This document shows positions 9,601-18,628 of a stretch of DNA of 56,917 nucleotides, piece after piece (positions within the stretch are counted from its first letter, which is position 1; each line of letters starts with the position of its first letter). Below the pieces are notes generated by a model that was given only the letters and a program-made list of their open reading frames with translations, searched no databases and had not been told where the DNA came from. The position numbers were made by a program, and so were the translations under genes. Source of the DNA: Planctomycetaceae bacterium (lineage in GTDB: Bacteria; Planctomycetota; Planctomycetia; Planctomycetales; Planctomycetaceae). The stretch is from NCBI GenBank assembly GCA_020850695.1, contig JADZEF010000159.1, positions 1-56,917 on the forward strand, in the 5' to 3' direction.

Positions 9601-12074
9601 AGTTTCGGCAGCTTCGGAGGCGGTGCAGGCTTGGGAGGCGGAGTTGGGGCCGGCTGCGGTCGCGGCTCGCGGGCCAGACGCACCGGTGGAGGAGACGGGG
9701 GCGCTGGAGGACGCGGCGGGGGCGGGGGAGGGGGCGGAATGAACCGCTCGACCACCTTGATGCCGAAGGGCTGAGCCAGCTCGCGTTCCGCCAGTATTGC
9801 CCACGGCGTCCCGCGGCCTTCCTCGATCACGCGATGCAGCAGTTCGTCCGCCAGCTTGGCCGAACGCCGCATCGTCGTCGCGTAGTTCACATCCTCATCG
9901 GGACGGAAGATCCAGTGATTCGACTTGGTCGACACGTCGCTTTCCGTCAGCGAACTCTTCAGCGTTGCGAGAGCGGTGTTGTATTCAAGGCACCGCGTCT
10001 TCTGCGCCAGTAGCCGGCCATAGGACAGGCAGAACGTCAGCCGCCACCGCAGCGACGGCTCCTTCGCGAGTTCTTTCTCGATGTTCGGAGGGAACGCCTG
10101 CAGGATGGTGTCGAGGGCGAGCTGAATTTCTGCCGACGTCTGCTGGGCGGTCGTCGCCCTCTGCCGGAAGTTGTTGGGCGCCACCCGCAAGTCCATCTGA
10201 GGCGTCCCGGGGAACGACACGGTCTCCGACGCCTGGGCCGCCATGACCGTCGCGTAGCGCAGCGGGTGCTTTCTCAGGTCGGCCTCGTATTCCTGGGGCG
10301 AGCCGTAATGGTAATCGGGAGCGAAGGGCTTGAGCTTGTCGCCGTCGAAGTCGCCCATCGGAGCGAGCCCCGCCATCGTCGTCATGTTGGTCATGAAGTA
10401 GACGCCCGACGTCTCATTGACGAGCCGCGACAGCCCGTAGGGGCCGAATCCCGACGTCAGGTACTCGAATTGCGGTCCGCCGTACCAGAACGGGAGCCGC
10501 ACGTTTTCCAGCATCGCCGTCTCGGGTCCCAGATCAACCGGAAGCTGATACGTCCGGTTGTTCTCTGGAGCGACATACGGGACATAGCCCTTGCGGCGGC
10601 CGAACACGGCCGAAGGGCCGATGACGTACGCCTTCGTTCCAAACCGCCGGCAGATCGCGATCGCATCTTCCATCGGCTTGCCGAAGTCGTCGCCGGTTTC
10701 ATCGGTGACGACGATCAGCATGACGCGCCGTCCCGCACTCCGGTATTTCTGCCAGTGCCGCGTCACCGCGCCAATCGCCGTGAAGACGTTCTCAACCCCC
10801 GACTCGTCCTCCTTCAGGCTCTGGAATGCATCGAAGACCTTGTCGAACTTGTCGGTCGGCTCCTTCGTCAGGTACTCGAATTTCTGACCATACGAAACGA
10901 CGCCCGTCAGCAGCGGCTGATCCTGACGCGACAGTTCGCCGATGTCTTCGAGCGCGCCCAGCTCTCCGTAGATCCGCTTGAGCCGCTTCGCGATCGTCGC
11001 ACGCTGCTTGGCCAGCGAAGCCGACGCATCGAGCATCCAGACGACCAGCACCTTCCGCTCTTTGAGGTTCTGGGCGATTTCCCAGGTGACGCGGTCGAGG
11101 GCCGATTCGATCTGAATGAGGCCCTCGCCAGTGGTCCCCTTGACGACGACGCGGGCGTCGACTTCCGCTCCGATGGAAATATCCGACGGGCGGGCACCGC
11201 GCTCGTGCATCTCCAGTCGCAGGTCGGGTTGCGGGACCGATGCGACGACGAACTTCTCGCCCCGCTCGCGGCCGACGCTCATCGCGTTGACCGTCTGGCG
11301 GACTTCCATTTCACGGTCGCCCGGGTTCGCCAGTTCGAACCGGATGACGGCTGTTTCCTCTTCAAATTCGGGCTGCGGCTCTGTCGTGCTGACCGACGTG
11401 TCGAGAGGCTGATCGACCACCGCGTGTCGGACACCGTGCGAAATGCCCGCCAGCGTCAGGATGATCCACAAATGGAGAACGGCACTCGCCAGGCCGCCGA
11501 AGACTCCGCTGCGAGTCTCTCCGCCGCCCGGTGCGGATTCGTCCGCGACGAAGGGTGGCAGCGGCGGGGCAGGGGGGACCGCCGCTGCGGCAACCGGCTC
11601 TTCGACGTGCGGCTCTGGCTCACCCTCAGTCTCGTCAATCCAATCATCGGCCTGATTGTCGGCCTCGGACGATGGCTCCAGAGGTTCATCGACCGCCTCG
11701 AACTCCAGTTCGGACGGCGTCGCAGCTTCCTCGAACGAGACCTCGAAATCTCCGGCTGAGACCGACTCGACGGTTGCTTCCTCAACGCTCGACGGCGCGG
11801 CCGCAAATTCGACGGCGTAGGGATCGGCGTCGACGGCCCCTTCATCTTCGGCCGGGGCGGCTTCGAACGTCACTTCGTCGTGTGAATCGTATGGCGGCAG
11901 GCTCTGCGGGTCATGCGTCGCGCGCGAAGTCTCGGCGAAAGCCTCGTGGTCGCTGAAATCGTCTGCGACAGCCTCGGCGAACTCGTCCGCGACCGCGTCG
12001 GATCCGCTCGACGGGTCGAACTCGTCGAATTGGATGTCGAACGACGCGGCATCGGCGGTGCGAGGCGTGTCCAT
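9597..12074 (-). CDS. Membrane-anchored von Willebrand factor A domain protein with acidic head and proline-rich tail
   Basis: This is an 825-residue protein. Residues 1-190 are strongly acidic and low in complexity. A single transmembrane helix (LHLWIILTLAG) lies near residue 200. A VWA domain begins around 340 with the metal-site motif DASAS at 349-353. A VTDE strand later in the domain is compatible with a complete metal-ion-dependent adhesion site. The C-terminus is extremely proline-rich, including eight prolines in a row. The start ATG 12074 has an AGGAAG 7 nt upstream; the longer frame to 12239 lacks this. The stop overlaps the GTG of the YbhN-type gene by four bases. Family knowledge says such proteins form protein-protein complexes; the ligand is unknown. 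Confidence 0.85.
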   Translation of the reverse strand: MDTPRTADAASFDIQFDEFDPSSGSDAVADEFAEAVADDFSDHEAFAETSRATHDPQSLPPYDSHDEVTFEAAPAEDEGAVDADPYAVEFAAAPSSVEEATVESVSAGDFEVSFEEAATPSELEFEAVDEPLEPSSEADNQADDWIDETEGEPEPHVEEPVAAAAVPPAPPLPPFVADESAPGGGETRSGVFGGLASAVLHLWIILTLAGISHGVRHAVVDQPLDTSVSTTEPQPEFEEETAVIRFELANPGDREMEVRQTVNAMSVGRERGEKFVVASVPQPDLRLEMHERGARPSDISIGAEVDARVVVKGTTGEGLIQIESALDRVTWEIAQNLKERKVLVVWMLDASASLAKQRATIAKRLKRIYGELGALEDIGELSRQDQPLLTGVVSYGQKFEYLTKEPTDKFDKVFDAFQSLKEDESGVENVFTAIGAVTRHWQKYRSAGRRVMLIVVTDETGDDFGKPMEDAIAICRRFGTKAYVIGPSAVFGRRKGYVPYVAPENNRTYQLPVDLGPETAMLENVRLPFWYGGPQFEYLTSGFGPYGLSRLVNETSGVYFMTNMTTMAGLAPMGDFDGDKLKPFAPDYHYGSPQEYEADLRKHPLRYATVMAAQASETVSFPGTPQMDLRVAPNNFRQRATTAQQTSAEIQLALDTILQAFPPNIEKELAKEPSLRWRLTFCLSYGRLLAQKTRCLEYNTALATLKSSLTESDVSTKSNHWIFRPDEDVNYATTMRRSAKLADELLHRVIEEGRGTPWAILAERELAQPFGIKVVERFIPPPPPPPPRPPAPPSPPPVRLAREPRPQPAPTPPPKPAPPPKLPKL

Positions 12075-12299
12075 GGATTGACTTCCTGCAGAAAGGCGCA
12101 GGGGCAGGACAGGTGTGCTTCTGAGCTTACCATAATCAGAATCGGAGAGCGTAGCCCCGATTCTCCGCAATTTTCCACCCACACCTTGCAGACCGGCCGC
12201 ACGGTGGCTGCGACGTCGGCCGTTCCGTTTTCTCCTCAATCCGAATGTTGCGGGACGAAATCCACACCGGCGGCCGCTTTCGCCGCCGCGGCGATCGAC

Positions 12300-13529
12300 T
12301 CACGTCGTCGGCCATCGGGCTACCTGTCCCGTCCGGAGCGCCTGGTTGGCGAGGTGGGCGGCCGAGGCCCCGCTCACTCCCACTTCCGCCGGAGCGGTCG
12401 GCCGTTTGCGGTTACGGACGCATTCCACCCAGTTCGCGAGGTGGACCAGTTCGCCGTCCGGCTTGTCGTAGAAGTCGGCCCCCTTCGGACCGCTACCGAG
12501 AATCAGCTCGCTTGCCTCGAGTTTCTTGTTGCGGTCGGGATGCACCTCGTACCGCCCGCGGTCGAGGTACAGCGTCCCGTTCGTCCCCATGAACTCGAGC
12601 ATCGCCCCGTTGCGGGCATTGCTGAAGGTCCCCTCAAAATAGACCTGCACGGCCTTCTCGGGATACCGCAACAGCGTCTGCACGGTGTCGGGAGTCTCCC
12701 AGACGTCCTTCGCCGAATACCAGTCGCCGATGCTCGTCGCCGATTCGGGGTGGTCAAGGTCGAGATACCAGTGGACGACGTCGATGAAGTGAACCATCAG
12801 ATCGGTGAAGATCCCGCCGCCGAAGTCCCAGAACCACCGCCACTGGCGGAAGCGGTACTCGTCGAACGGCTGCTCTTTCGCCCCTCCGAGAAAACGCTTC
12901 CAGTCGACCGACTTCGGATCGATGCCGAGGTTCGGCCGCTGGGCCCGGGCCGAATTGCGGTTCCAGGTGAGGTGGACCTTGTGGATGTCGCCCAGCGCCC
13001 CGGACTTCACGATTTCGTAGGCCTTCTGGAACTGCGGCATGCTCCGCTGCTGCGTCCCGACCTGGATGATCCGCTTGTGATCGTTCTGCGCCTTGATGAC
13101 CGCCTCTCCCTCGGAGAGGTCGTGCGTCAGCGGCTTCTCGACGTACACATCCTTGCCCGCCACGCAGGCCGCGACCGTCAGCGGCACGTGCCAGTGGTCC
13201 GGCGCTCCGATGATCACCGCATCGACGTCCTTGCGGTCGAGAAGCTTCAGGTAGTCCTTCGTCTCGAACGCCTTCGAATCGGCGAGCTTCTTACCCTCGG
13301 CGAGGTGCTGGTCCCACACATCGCACACCGCCGTCACCTTGACGCCCGGGATATTCGCCAGGGCCTTCATCAGGAAGCGGCAGCGACCGCCGGTGCCAAT
13401 GCAGCCGACCTGCAGCGTCTCGTTCGCCGCGTACCCGAGTGCCGTGGCGGTGTACCCCGCCGTGAGCAGCCCGGCGGTTCCCATGCCGACATTCGACAGA
13501 AACTCGCGACGCGGAAGCGGCTGAACCAT
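12300..13529 (-). CDS. Gfo/Idh/MocA-family oxidoreductase with Tat signal
   Basis: This is a 409-residue exported oxidoreductase. A twin-arginine leader (PLPRREFLSNVGMGTAG) is followed by a Rossmann dinucleotide site (VGCIGTGGRC). The typical EKPLTHD motif carries the family Lys, and a C-terminal alpha/beta domain contains WRWFWDFGGG and HFIDVVHWYLD. Planctomycetes carry many secreted members of this family, thought to act on sugars or sugar derivatives; the substrate cannot be read here. The start ATG 13529 has GGGGA upstream and begins the Tat leader, so it is preferred over the frame start at 13604. It is divergent from the DUF1501 gene, with a long hairpin repeat between them. Confidence 0.88.
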   Translation of the reverse strand: MVQPLPRREFLSNVGMGTAGLLTAGYTATALGYAANETLQVGCIGTGGRCRFLMKALANIPGVKVTAVCDVWDQHLAEGKKLADSKAFETKDYLKLLDRKDVDAVIIGAPDHWHVPLTVAACVAGKDVYVEKPLTHDLSEGEAVIKAQNDHKRIIQVGTQQRSMPQFQKAYEIVKSGALGDIHKVHLTWNRNSARAQRPNLGIDPKSVDWKRFLGGAKEQPFDEYRFRQWRWFWDFGGGIFTDLMVHFIDVVHWYLDLDHPESATSIGDWYSAKDVWETPDTVQTLLRYPEKAVQVYFEGTFSNARNGAMLEFMGTNGTLYLDRGRYEVHPDRNKKLEASELILGSGPKGADFYDKPDGELVHLANWVECVRNRKRPTAPAEVGVSGASAAHLANQALRTGQVARWPTT

Positions 13530-13649
13530 GGCAGATCCCCGAGAGCGAAGGGACGGGCGAAACGGTTTGCTGCGAATTTTGTCAGAGTGCCACGATGATC
13601 GCAATTCGCCGCGAGTCGAAGGCTTGCGAGGATTGAAGGAGCAGAATTT

Positions 13650-13742
13650 GCCCGCGAATGGCGCGAATCAACGCGAATAGATCCTGCCTTGCTCTTCATC
13701 TGCCTTTCTCTTCATTCGCGTCTATTCGCGCCATTCGCGGGC
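13650..13742. repeat. Long inverted repeat, 29-nt arms, CGCGAAT words
   Basis: The left arm 13650-13678 and right arm 13714-13742 are reverse complements at 27 of 29 positions, with a 35-nt loop. The arms consist of degenerate 9- to 10-nt words containing GCGAAT. The element lies in the 368-bp divergent intergenic region between the oxidoreductase (minus) and DUF1501 (plus) genes. It has no T-tract, so a simple terminator role is unlikely. Confidence 0.85.
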
Positions 13743-13897
13743 AGTTCCTTTCTTCCTGGCGGACCCGGCAAAGTCGACACCATCCTCCTGACACTGCATC
13801 GACTTCCCGGCGTCGGACGATATATACTCGGTTATTGATAAGTCCCGCCTGACCGCTTCCAGCCCAAAACGTCCTCCCCGCCTCCGCAGGACGCCAC

Positions 13898-15328
13898 ATG
13901 CCGAGCCGCTCCGAATCACCCCTGTCGGTCGATCTCTCCCGTCGCGACTGCCTGCGGGCCGGGGCCGTCGCCTCGACCGGTCTGACGCTCGGCGGTGCAG
14001 CCCTTCCGGCGCTCCTTCATCCCTCGACCGCACGCGCCGCCACGCGCGACCCGGCCCGCGCTGCGGCGACTTCGGCGGCCTTCGGTCGAGCGAAGTCGGT
14101 CATTCTCTTCTGGCTCACCGGCGGTCCCCCTCAACAGGAGACGTGGGACATGAAGCCGGACGCCCCGCTCGAAGTTCGCGGGCCGTTCCAGCCGATCGCC
14201 TCGCGCGTTCCCGGGATGGACGTGTGCGAACTGATGCCGATGACGGCCGGCCTGACCGACAAGATCGCCGTCTTGCGGGCGGTCGTCACCGACGACAACG
14301 CCCACTCGTCGAGCGGCTACCAGATGCTGACCGGCGTCCCGCACATTCCCACCAACGTCGAAAGCGTCACGGCCAAGGCCCCGAATCTCTGGCCGTGTGC
14401 GGACAGCGTCGTCCGTGCCCTCCGCCCCGACCGTAGCGGCCTCCCCGCGTCGGTCGTCCTCCCCGAGCACATCTGGAACGACGGCAACTTCCCGTGGCCG
14501 GGCCAGGATGCGGGGTTCCTCGGCCGCAGGTACGATCCGTGGCTGATTCACTGCGATCCCTCCGAGTCGACGTTCCGCGTCCCGTCGCTCGCCCTCAACG
14601 AGGACGTGACATCCGACCGCTTCGACCGCCGCCTCTCGCTCCTCTCCGAAATGAACCGCCGCACCGACGCGGCTCCCAGCCATGCGGCGGTGTCTGGCTA
14701 CTCCCAGGACATGACGCAGGCCCTCGGCCTCCTTGGCTCGGGGCGCTCGCGAAACGCCTTCGACCTCAACAGCGAGCCAGATTCCGTCCGCGACCGCTAC
14801 GGCCGCAGTCGCTACGCCCAGAGCGTGCTGCTGTCGCGTCGTCTCGTCGAAGCGGGCGTCTCGGTCGTCCGCATCAACTGGACCCGCATCAAGGACCAGC
14901 CCAACCAGGGAGGCTGGGACACGCACGCGACCAACGCCACGGCCCTCAAGTCGCTGCTGATGCCCATCATGGACCGTGCGTACTCAGCGCTGCTGGAAGA
15001 CCTCGCCCAGCGCGGCCTTCTCGACGAGACGCTGGTCGTGTGGCTCGGCGAATTCGGCCGCACGCCGCGCATCAACGGCAATGCCGGCCGCGACCACTGG
15101 GGACGATGCTTCTCGATCGCTTTCGCCGGTGCGGGAGTGCGCGGCGGCACCATCTACGGCACGTCCGACAAGGACGCCGCCTATCCGATCGAAGGCAAGG
15201 TGACGCCGGCCGACGTCCTGGCGACGATCTTTCACTCGCTCGGCCACGCCCCCGAGTCGGAAATCCGCGACACGGTCGGTCGTCCGTACCCCATCAGCCG
15301 CGGCGATGTGATCGAAGCGATTTACTGA
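13898..15328 (+). CDS. DUF1501 protein with Tat signal (sulfatase/alkaline-phosphatase-like fold)
   Basis: This is a 476-residue exported protein. It has a Tat leader (LSRRDCLRAGAVASTG) followed by the DUF1501 core: FWLTGGPPQQETWD, GWDTHATN near residue 345, GEFGRTPRINGNAGRDHW near 385, and IYGTSD. The conserved Asp, His and Arg residues suggest a metal-dependent phosphatase/sulfatase-like site, but no activity is established for the family. In planctomycetes DUF1501 genes usually stand next to DUF1549/DUF1553 cytochrome genes; here there is none. Downstream lies an inverted repeat and then an SDR gene on the same strand. Confidence 0.9.
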   Translation: MPSRSESPLSVDLSRRDCLRAGAVASTGLTLGGAALPALLHPSTARAATRDPARAAATSAAFGRAKSVILFWLTGGPPQQETWDMKPDAPLEVRGPFQPIASRVPGMDVCELMPMTAGLTDKIAVLRAVVTDDNAHSSSGYQMLTGVPHIPTNVESVTAKAPNLWPCADSVVRALRPDRSGLPASVVLPEHIWNDGNFPWPGQDAGFLGRRYDPWLIHCDPSESTFRVPSLALNEDVTSDRFDRRLSLLSEMNRRTDAAPSHAAVSGYSQDMTQALGLLGSGRSRNAFDLNSEPDSVRDRYGRSRYAQSVLLSRRLVEAGVSVVRINWTRIKDQPNQGGWDTHATNATALKSLLMPIMDRAYSALLEDLAQRGLLDETLVVWLGEFGRTPRINGNAGRDHWGRCFSIAFAGAGVRGGTIYGTSDKDAAYPIEGKVTPADVLATIFHSLGHAPESEIRDTVGRPYPISRGDVIEAIY

Positions 15329-15331
15329 CGC

Positions 15332-15430
15332 TCGTCTTTCGCTCCGCGAAAGAACGCCGCGTTTGACGGCGTCGCGGTTAGCCTTTCAAAAACGTCACCG
15401 CGTCGCGTCCTTGCGCGGAGCGAAAGACGA
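15332..15430. repeat. Inverted repeat, 17-nt perfect arms (CTTTCGCTCCGCG)
   Basis: The arms 15332-15348 and 15414-15430 are perfect reverse complements of 17 nt, enclosing 65 nt that itself contains smaller palindromes (for example CGCGAAAG after CTTTCG). It begins 3 nt after the DUF1501 stop codon. It may serve as a transcript end, but no T-run follows, and it looks like another member of the dispersed palindrome population of this window. Confidence 0.8.
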
Positions 15431-15514
15431 CCATGGCTTGAACGTCCCGCCTCAGCGCGCTCCAATACCCGCGTGTTTCTTCCCGCGGGGTCGAGGTCCT
15501 GGAAGGTGGCGCTG

Positions 15515-16303
15515 ATGATTGAGCTGATGCTGAAAAACCGGGTCGCCGTGGTGACCGGCGGAGCGAACGGGATCGGGCGGGCCACGGCCGTGTTACTGGC
15601 GCGTCACGGCGCCCGCGTCTTCGTGGGAGACTTCAAGCTGCTCCCCGAGAACGCCGAGACGTTCCGTCAGCTCGGCATCCATGAGCAGAAGTGCGATGTC
15701 CGGAAAGAATCCGACCTTCAGCAGTTGATCGACGGAGCCGCACAGGCTGGCGGCCGGCTCGACATCCTCGTCAACAACGCCGGCATCGGGATGGTCAAGC
15801 AGATCACCGAGGTGACCGAGGCCGACTGGGACGCCTGCATCGACACCAACCTGAAAGGGGCGTTCTTCGGGGCGAAGCATGCGGTGCGGCACATGCAGCG
15901 CGGCGGGGGAGGAGCGATCGTCAACACGGCCAGCAATGCGGGACTGCTGCCGCGAGCCCACGACCCGGTCTACTCTATCAGTAAGATGGCACTGGTCGGA
16001 CTGACGAAGAGCCTCGCCCTGTGTCACGCCCGCGATCGCATCCGCGTCAACTGTGTCTGTCCCGGACCGGTTGGCGACACCGGGATGATGAACGCCGATC
16101 TCGCGAAGGCCGCCGATCCCGAGGCGACGAAGAACAGTTTCATCGCGGCGAGCCCGCTCGCGAAGGCGTTCCGGCGGATGATCACGCCGGAGGAAGTCGC
16201 CGAATCGATCCTGTATCTCGTCAGCGACGCGGCGGCCATGGTGACGGGTACGTCGATCGCCATCGATGGGGGCAAGTCGCTCGGTGTGCCGCCGGCGGAA
16301 TGA
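15515..16303 (+). CDS. SDR-family NAD(P)-dependent oxidoreductase
   Basis: This 262-residue cytoplasmic short-chain dehydrogenase has the cofactor motif TGGANGIG at 14-21, NNAG, the catalytic serine within NTASNAG, and the YSISK Tyr-Lys pair. The C-terminal VTGTSIAIDGG is typical of the classical SDR group that includes FabG-like and sugar or alcohol dehydrogenases. The substrate is not readable. The start ATG 15515 has GGAAGG 8 nt upstream; the frame opens earlier at 15473 without support. It is the second gene in a possible unit after DUF1501, but an inverted repeat separates them. Confidence 0.88.
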   Translation: MIELMLKNRVAVVTGGANGIGRATAVLLARHGARVFVGDFKLLPENAETFRQLGIHEQKCDVRKESDLQQLIDGAAQAGGRLDILVNNAGIGMVKQITEVTEADWDACIDTNLKGAFFGAKHAVRHMQRGGGGAIVNTASNAGLLPRAHDPVYSISKMALVGLTKSLALCHARDRIRVNCVCPGPVGDTGMMNADLAKAADPEATKNSFIAASPLAKAFRRMITPEEVAESILYLVSDAAAMVTGTSIAIDGGKSLGVPPAE

Positions 16304-16567
16304 GCGCATTCATGCGGCGTCGATCTCCGTGCTTCACCATCCATCAGACAGTATCGGGATCGTCCGCTGTTGTATCCCTTCGGCGTATCGCGTCGCTCCT
16401 GGGATGCGGCACTCTCGCCCCGCGTCATAGATTTCGCGCCGCGTTCAATGGACAGGTTCCGTCTCGACAAGTCCGCAGCCGTCGCTGCATTCCCCCTCGA
16501 GCGGGGGTGGTGTCCTAATTTGAAACCCGCCCCGGAAAGCGGTCTGGCACGGGAGTTGGCGGGGCGG

Positions 16568-16810
16568 CTACGACTGCGAATCTTCGGGCTGCCACGTCTC
16601 ATCAGTCAGGAGGAACGCGGCTCCGCATCGCTGGCACGTCCATTCCCATGGCGCGCTGCCTTGGACGAAACCGTCCGGTGGACCTTTTGTCCGTGGCGCG
16701 AGGACACCATCTTTCATCCCTCGCGACAGGCTTTCGAGAAGCCGTAGCCATTCGCGCGGGGCTCCACGATGGATGATCTGCCGGTGCCACCGATCGCAGG
16801 ACTCGCACAT
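16568..16810 (-). CDS. Small cysteine-rich (zinc-ribbon-like) protein, hypothetical
   Basis: This 80-residue ORF carries two CxxC pairs, CESC at residues 2-5 and CQRC near 59-62, separated by a basic helical stretch. The spacing is compatible with a single zinc site. The region around it has no better ORF, and the product is not a shadow of a larger gene. It could be an HNH-like fragment (CESCDRWH...HRG is suggestive) or a genuine small protein. The stretch 16304-16567, between the SDR stop and this ORF, shows nothing else I can support. Confidence 0.45.
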   Translation of the reverse strand: MCESCDRWHRQIIHRGAPREWLRLLESLSRGMKDGVLAPRTKGPPDGFVQGSAPWEWTCQRCGAAFLLTDETWQPEDSQS

Positions 16811-17128
16811 CCCCGCATTCTACACCAGCGCAACAGAAAACTCCGCCAGTCTCCCGGCGGGGTTTCGCGTTTCGGGTGTCAGCCCATCACGACGTTGAAC
16901 AGATCCCCGAAGGTCCAGTGGGATTCAACGATTCCGGCCTGCATTGCGGGAGTCGAGCGGAGCTTGCCGCTATTCCCATTCTCCCGCATCCGCCCGAGCG
17001 AGCTCGGTTGATCACTTCAGTAGACACCGCTCCTGCAACCAGCCACAGTAGCACGCCGGAAGCCGGGCTCTGCCGGATCTGTGCTGGCGACCGACTTCCG
17101 CCCGGCCTCTGGCACTGATTTGGCTCCC
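16811..17128. other. Intergenic stretch without recognisable gene
   Basis: This divergent intergenic region lies between the small Cys-rich ORF (minus) and the WecA-type gene (plus). I see no ORF with convincing composition, no hairpin with a T-tract and no clear promoter. A GTG at 17081 could extend the following gene upstream. Confidence 0.5.
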
Positions 17129-18280
17129 ATGGTCTGGTTTGTCCTCGCCTGCGTGTTCCCCGCATTCCTGGTCTCCGTGCTTGTGACCGGGCTGATGCGG
17201 CGACTCTCCCCTCGCTGGGGACTGATCGACCAGCCGGCCGCCCGGAAGGTTCACAAGTCGCCGACGCCCCTCGGCGGCGGCATCGGCATCTGGTGCGGGG
17301 TGGTATTGCCGCTGGCGGCCGCCCAGGCGGTCGCGGGCTGGCTGGCGAGCCGCGATCCCCTTCCCGCGTGGTTCCCGGCCGAGTTGGCGCCGCACCTGGC
17401 GGGCGTCTCGTACCGGGCCGGTCAACTGTGGGGGATCATTGCGGGGGGGACGCTCCTCTCGGTGATGGGTCTCCTTGACGATCTTCGGAACCTCCCCTGG
17501 CAGCCGCGGCTGGGCGTGCAGTTCCTCGTGGCGCTGGGACTCGTCTTGGGAGGCGGCTTGCGGGCCACGCTCTTTCTGCCCGCTCCATGGATTGGGGCCG
17601 GGCTGTCGGTCCTGTGGATCCTGGTGCTGATCAACTCGTTCAACGTTCTCGACAACATGGATGGGTTGTCGTCGGGCATTGCCCTAGTGGCGTCGGTGCT
17701 GTTCGCGGTCGTGATGCTGGGAATGACGTCCGAGCCGCGATGGCTCGTCGGCGGCGTGCTGCTGGTGCTGGCGGGATCGCTGGCGGGCTTTCTCTGTCAT
17801 AACTGGTCCCCCGCACGGATCTTTATGGGAGACACCGGCAGCTACTTCATCGGCCTTCTCATGGCGACGATGACCATCCTGGGAACGTTCTACGACTCGG
17901 CCTCGGGGAGCCGGCATGTCATTCTCGCGCCGCTATGCATCCTGGCGGTGCCTCTCTACGACTTCACCTCGGTCATCCTGATTCGCCTGGCACAAGGCCG
18001 CAGCCCGTTCCGTCCGGACAAGTGTCACTTCTCTCACCGGCTGGTCGAGCTGGGACTGAAGCCGAAACACGCCGTGATGACGGTGCATCTCGCCACGCTG
18101 ACGACGGGACTGGGGGCGCTGCTCCTCTACCAGGTCCGCGGATGGACGGGAGCGTCGATCGTCTTCGCGCTGATTGCATGCCTGCTCGGAATCATCGCAA
18201 TTCTCGAGATGGCCGCGAGCCGGAAGGCGCGACTGGAAGAGCCCAGGGAGCCGGGGAGTCCATCGTCCGCGGAGTGCTGA
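17129..18280 (+). CDS. Polyprenyl-phosphate sugar-1-phosphate transferase (WecA/MraY family, glycosyltransferase 4)
   Basis: This is a 383-residue inner-membrane protein with about ten transmembrane helices. The signature motifs of the family are intact: [29 protein letters not shown] (the DD pair), [12 protein letters not shown], and [14 protein letters not shown]-terminal cytoplasmic HFSHRL motif matches the HxxH region of WecA-like enzymes rather than MraY. It should transfer a UDP-HexNAc sugar-1-phosphate to undecaprenyl phosphate, starting O-antigen, capsule or secondary wall polymer synthesis. No other polysaccharide gene is adjacent. The ATG at 17129 begins the first helix; the GTG at 17081 would add 16 residues. 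Confidence 0.9.
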   Translation: MVWFVLACVFPAFLVSVLVTGLMRRLSPRWGLIDQPAARKVHKSPTPLGGGIGIWCGVVLPLAAAQAVAGWLASRDPLPAWFPAELAPHLAGVSYRAGQLWGIIAGGTLLSVMGLLDDLRNLPWQPRLGVQFLVALGLVLGGGLRATLFLPAPWIGAGLSVLWILVLINSFNVLDNMDGLSSGIALVASVLFAVVMLGMTSEPRWLVGGVLLVLAGSLAGFLCHNWSPARIFMGDTGSYFIGLLMATMTILGTFYDSASGSRHVILAPLCILAVPLYDFTSVILIRLAQGRSPFRPDKCHFSHRLVELGLKPKHAVMTVHLATLTTGLGALLLYQVRGWTGASIVFALIACLLGIIAILEMAASRKARLEEPREPGSPSSAEC

Positions 18281-18469
18281 AATTCGGTTGCCGTCCGGAG
18301 TGACCCGTGGCGAGTAGAGGCGAGCGAAATGCTGCCGCGTTCACGTACCACCCTCACCGCAAAGGCGTCTGACCTCGAGCCAGATTGTCGCTGCCGGCGC
18401 GCTGGGTGAGTTTGCCGGCTCGCCACAGCGCCTCACGAAATGGAACTCCCGGAATCAAAATAGGGAGAA

Positions 18470-18497
18470 TTGACAAAATAGGAATAATCGGAATAAT
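18470..18497 (+). promoter_or_regulatory. Candidate sigma-70 promoter upstream of the TPR gene
   Basis: TTGACA (18470-18475) and AATAAT (18492-18497) are separated by 16 nt in an AT-rich patch that contrasts with its GC-rich surroundings. The spacer includes a direct repeat of GGAATAATC. It lies about 130 bp before the TPR gene start at 18629. Nothing else is seen in 18281-18628. Confidence 0.4.
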
Positions 18498-18628
18498 CGG
18501 CTTATCGGTCTGATCCACCGATCGGCTGCGCGTCGACCGACGACGCCGGCCGGGTCTCTCGACCTTTCAGCCTGCACCGACGCTCTCGAGTCTCCTTTTG
18601 AAAGGCGACCTTCGAGAGGCAAGTCGTC

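Noticed and set aside
9601..9804. N-terminal extension of the YbhN-type protein
   Set aside because: It lies within the VWA gene's proline-rich coding sequence; the GTGA overlap gives a better start.
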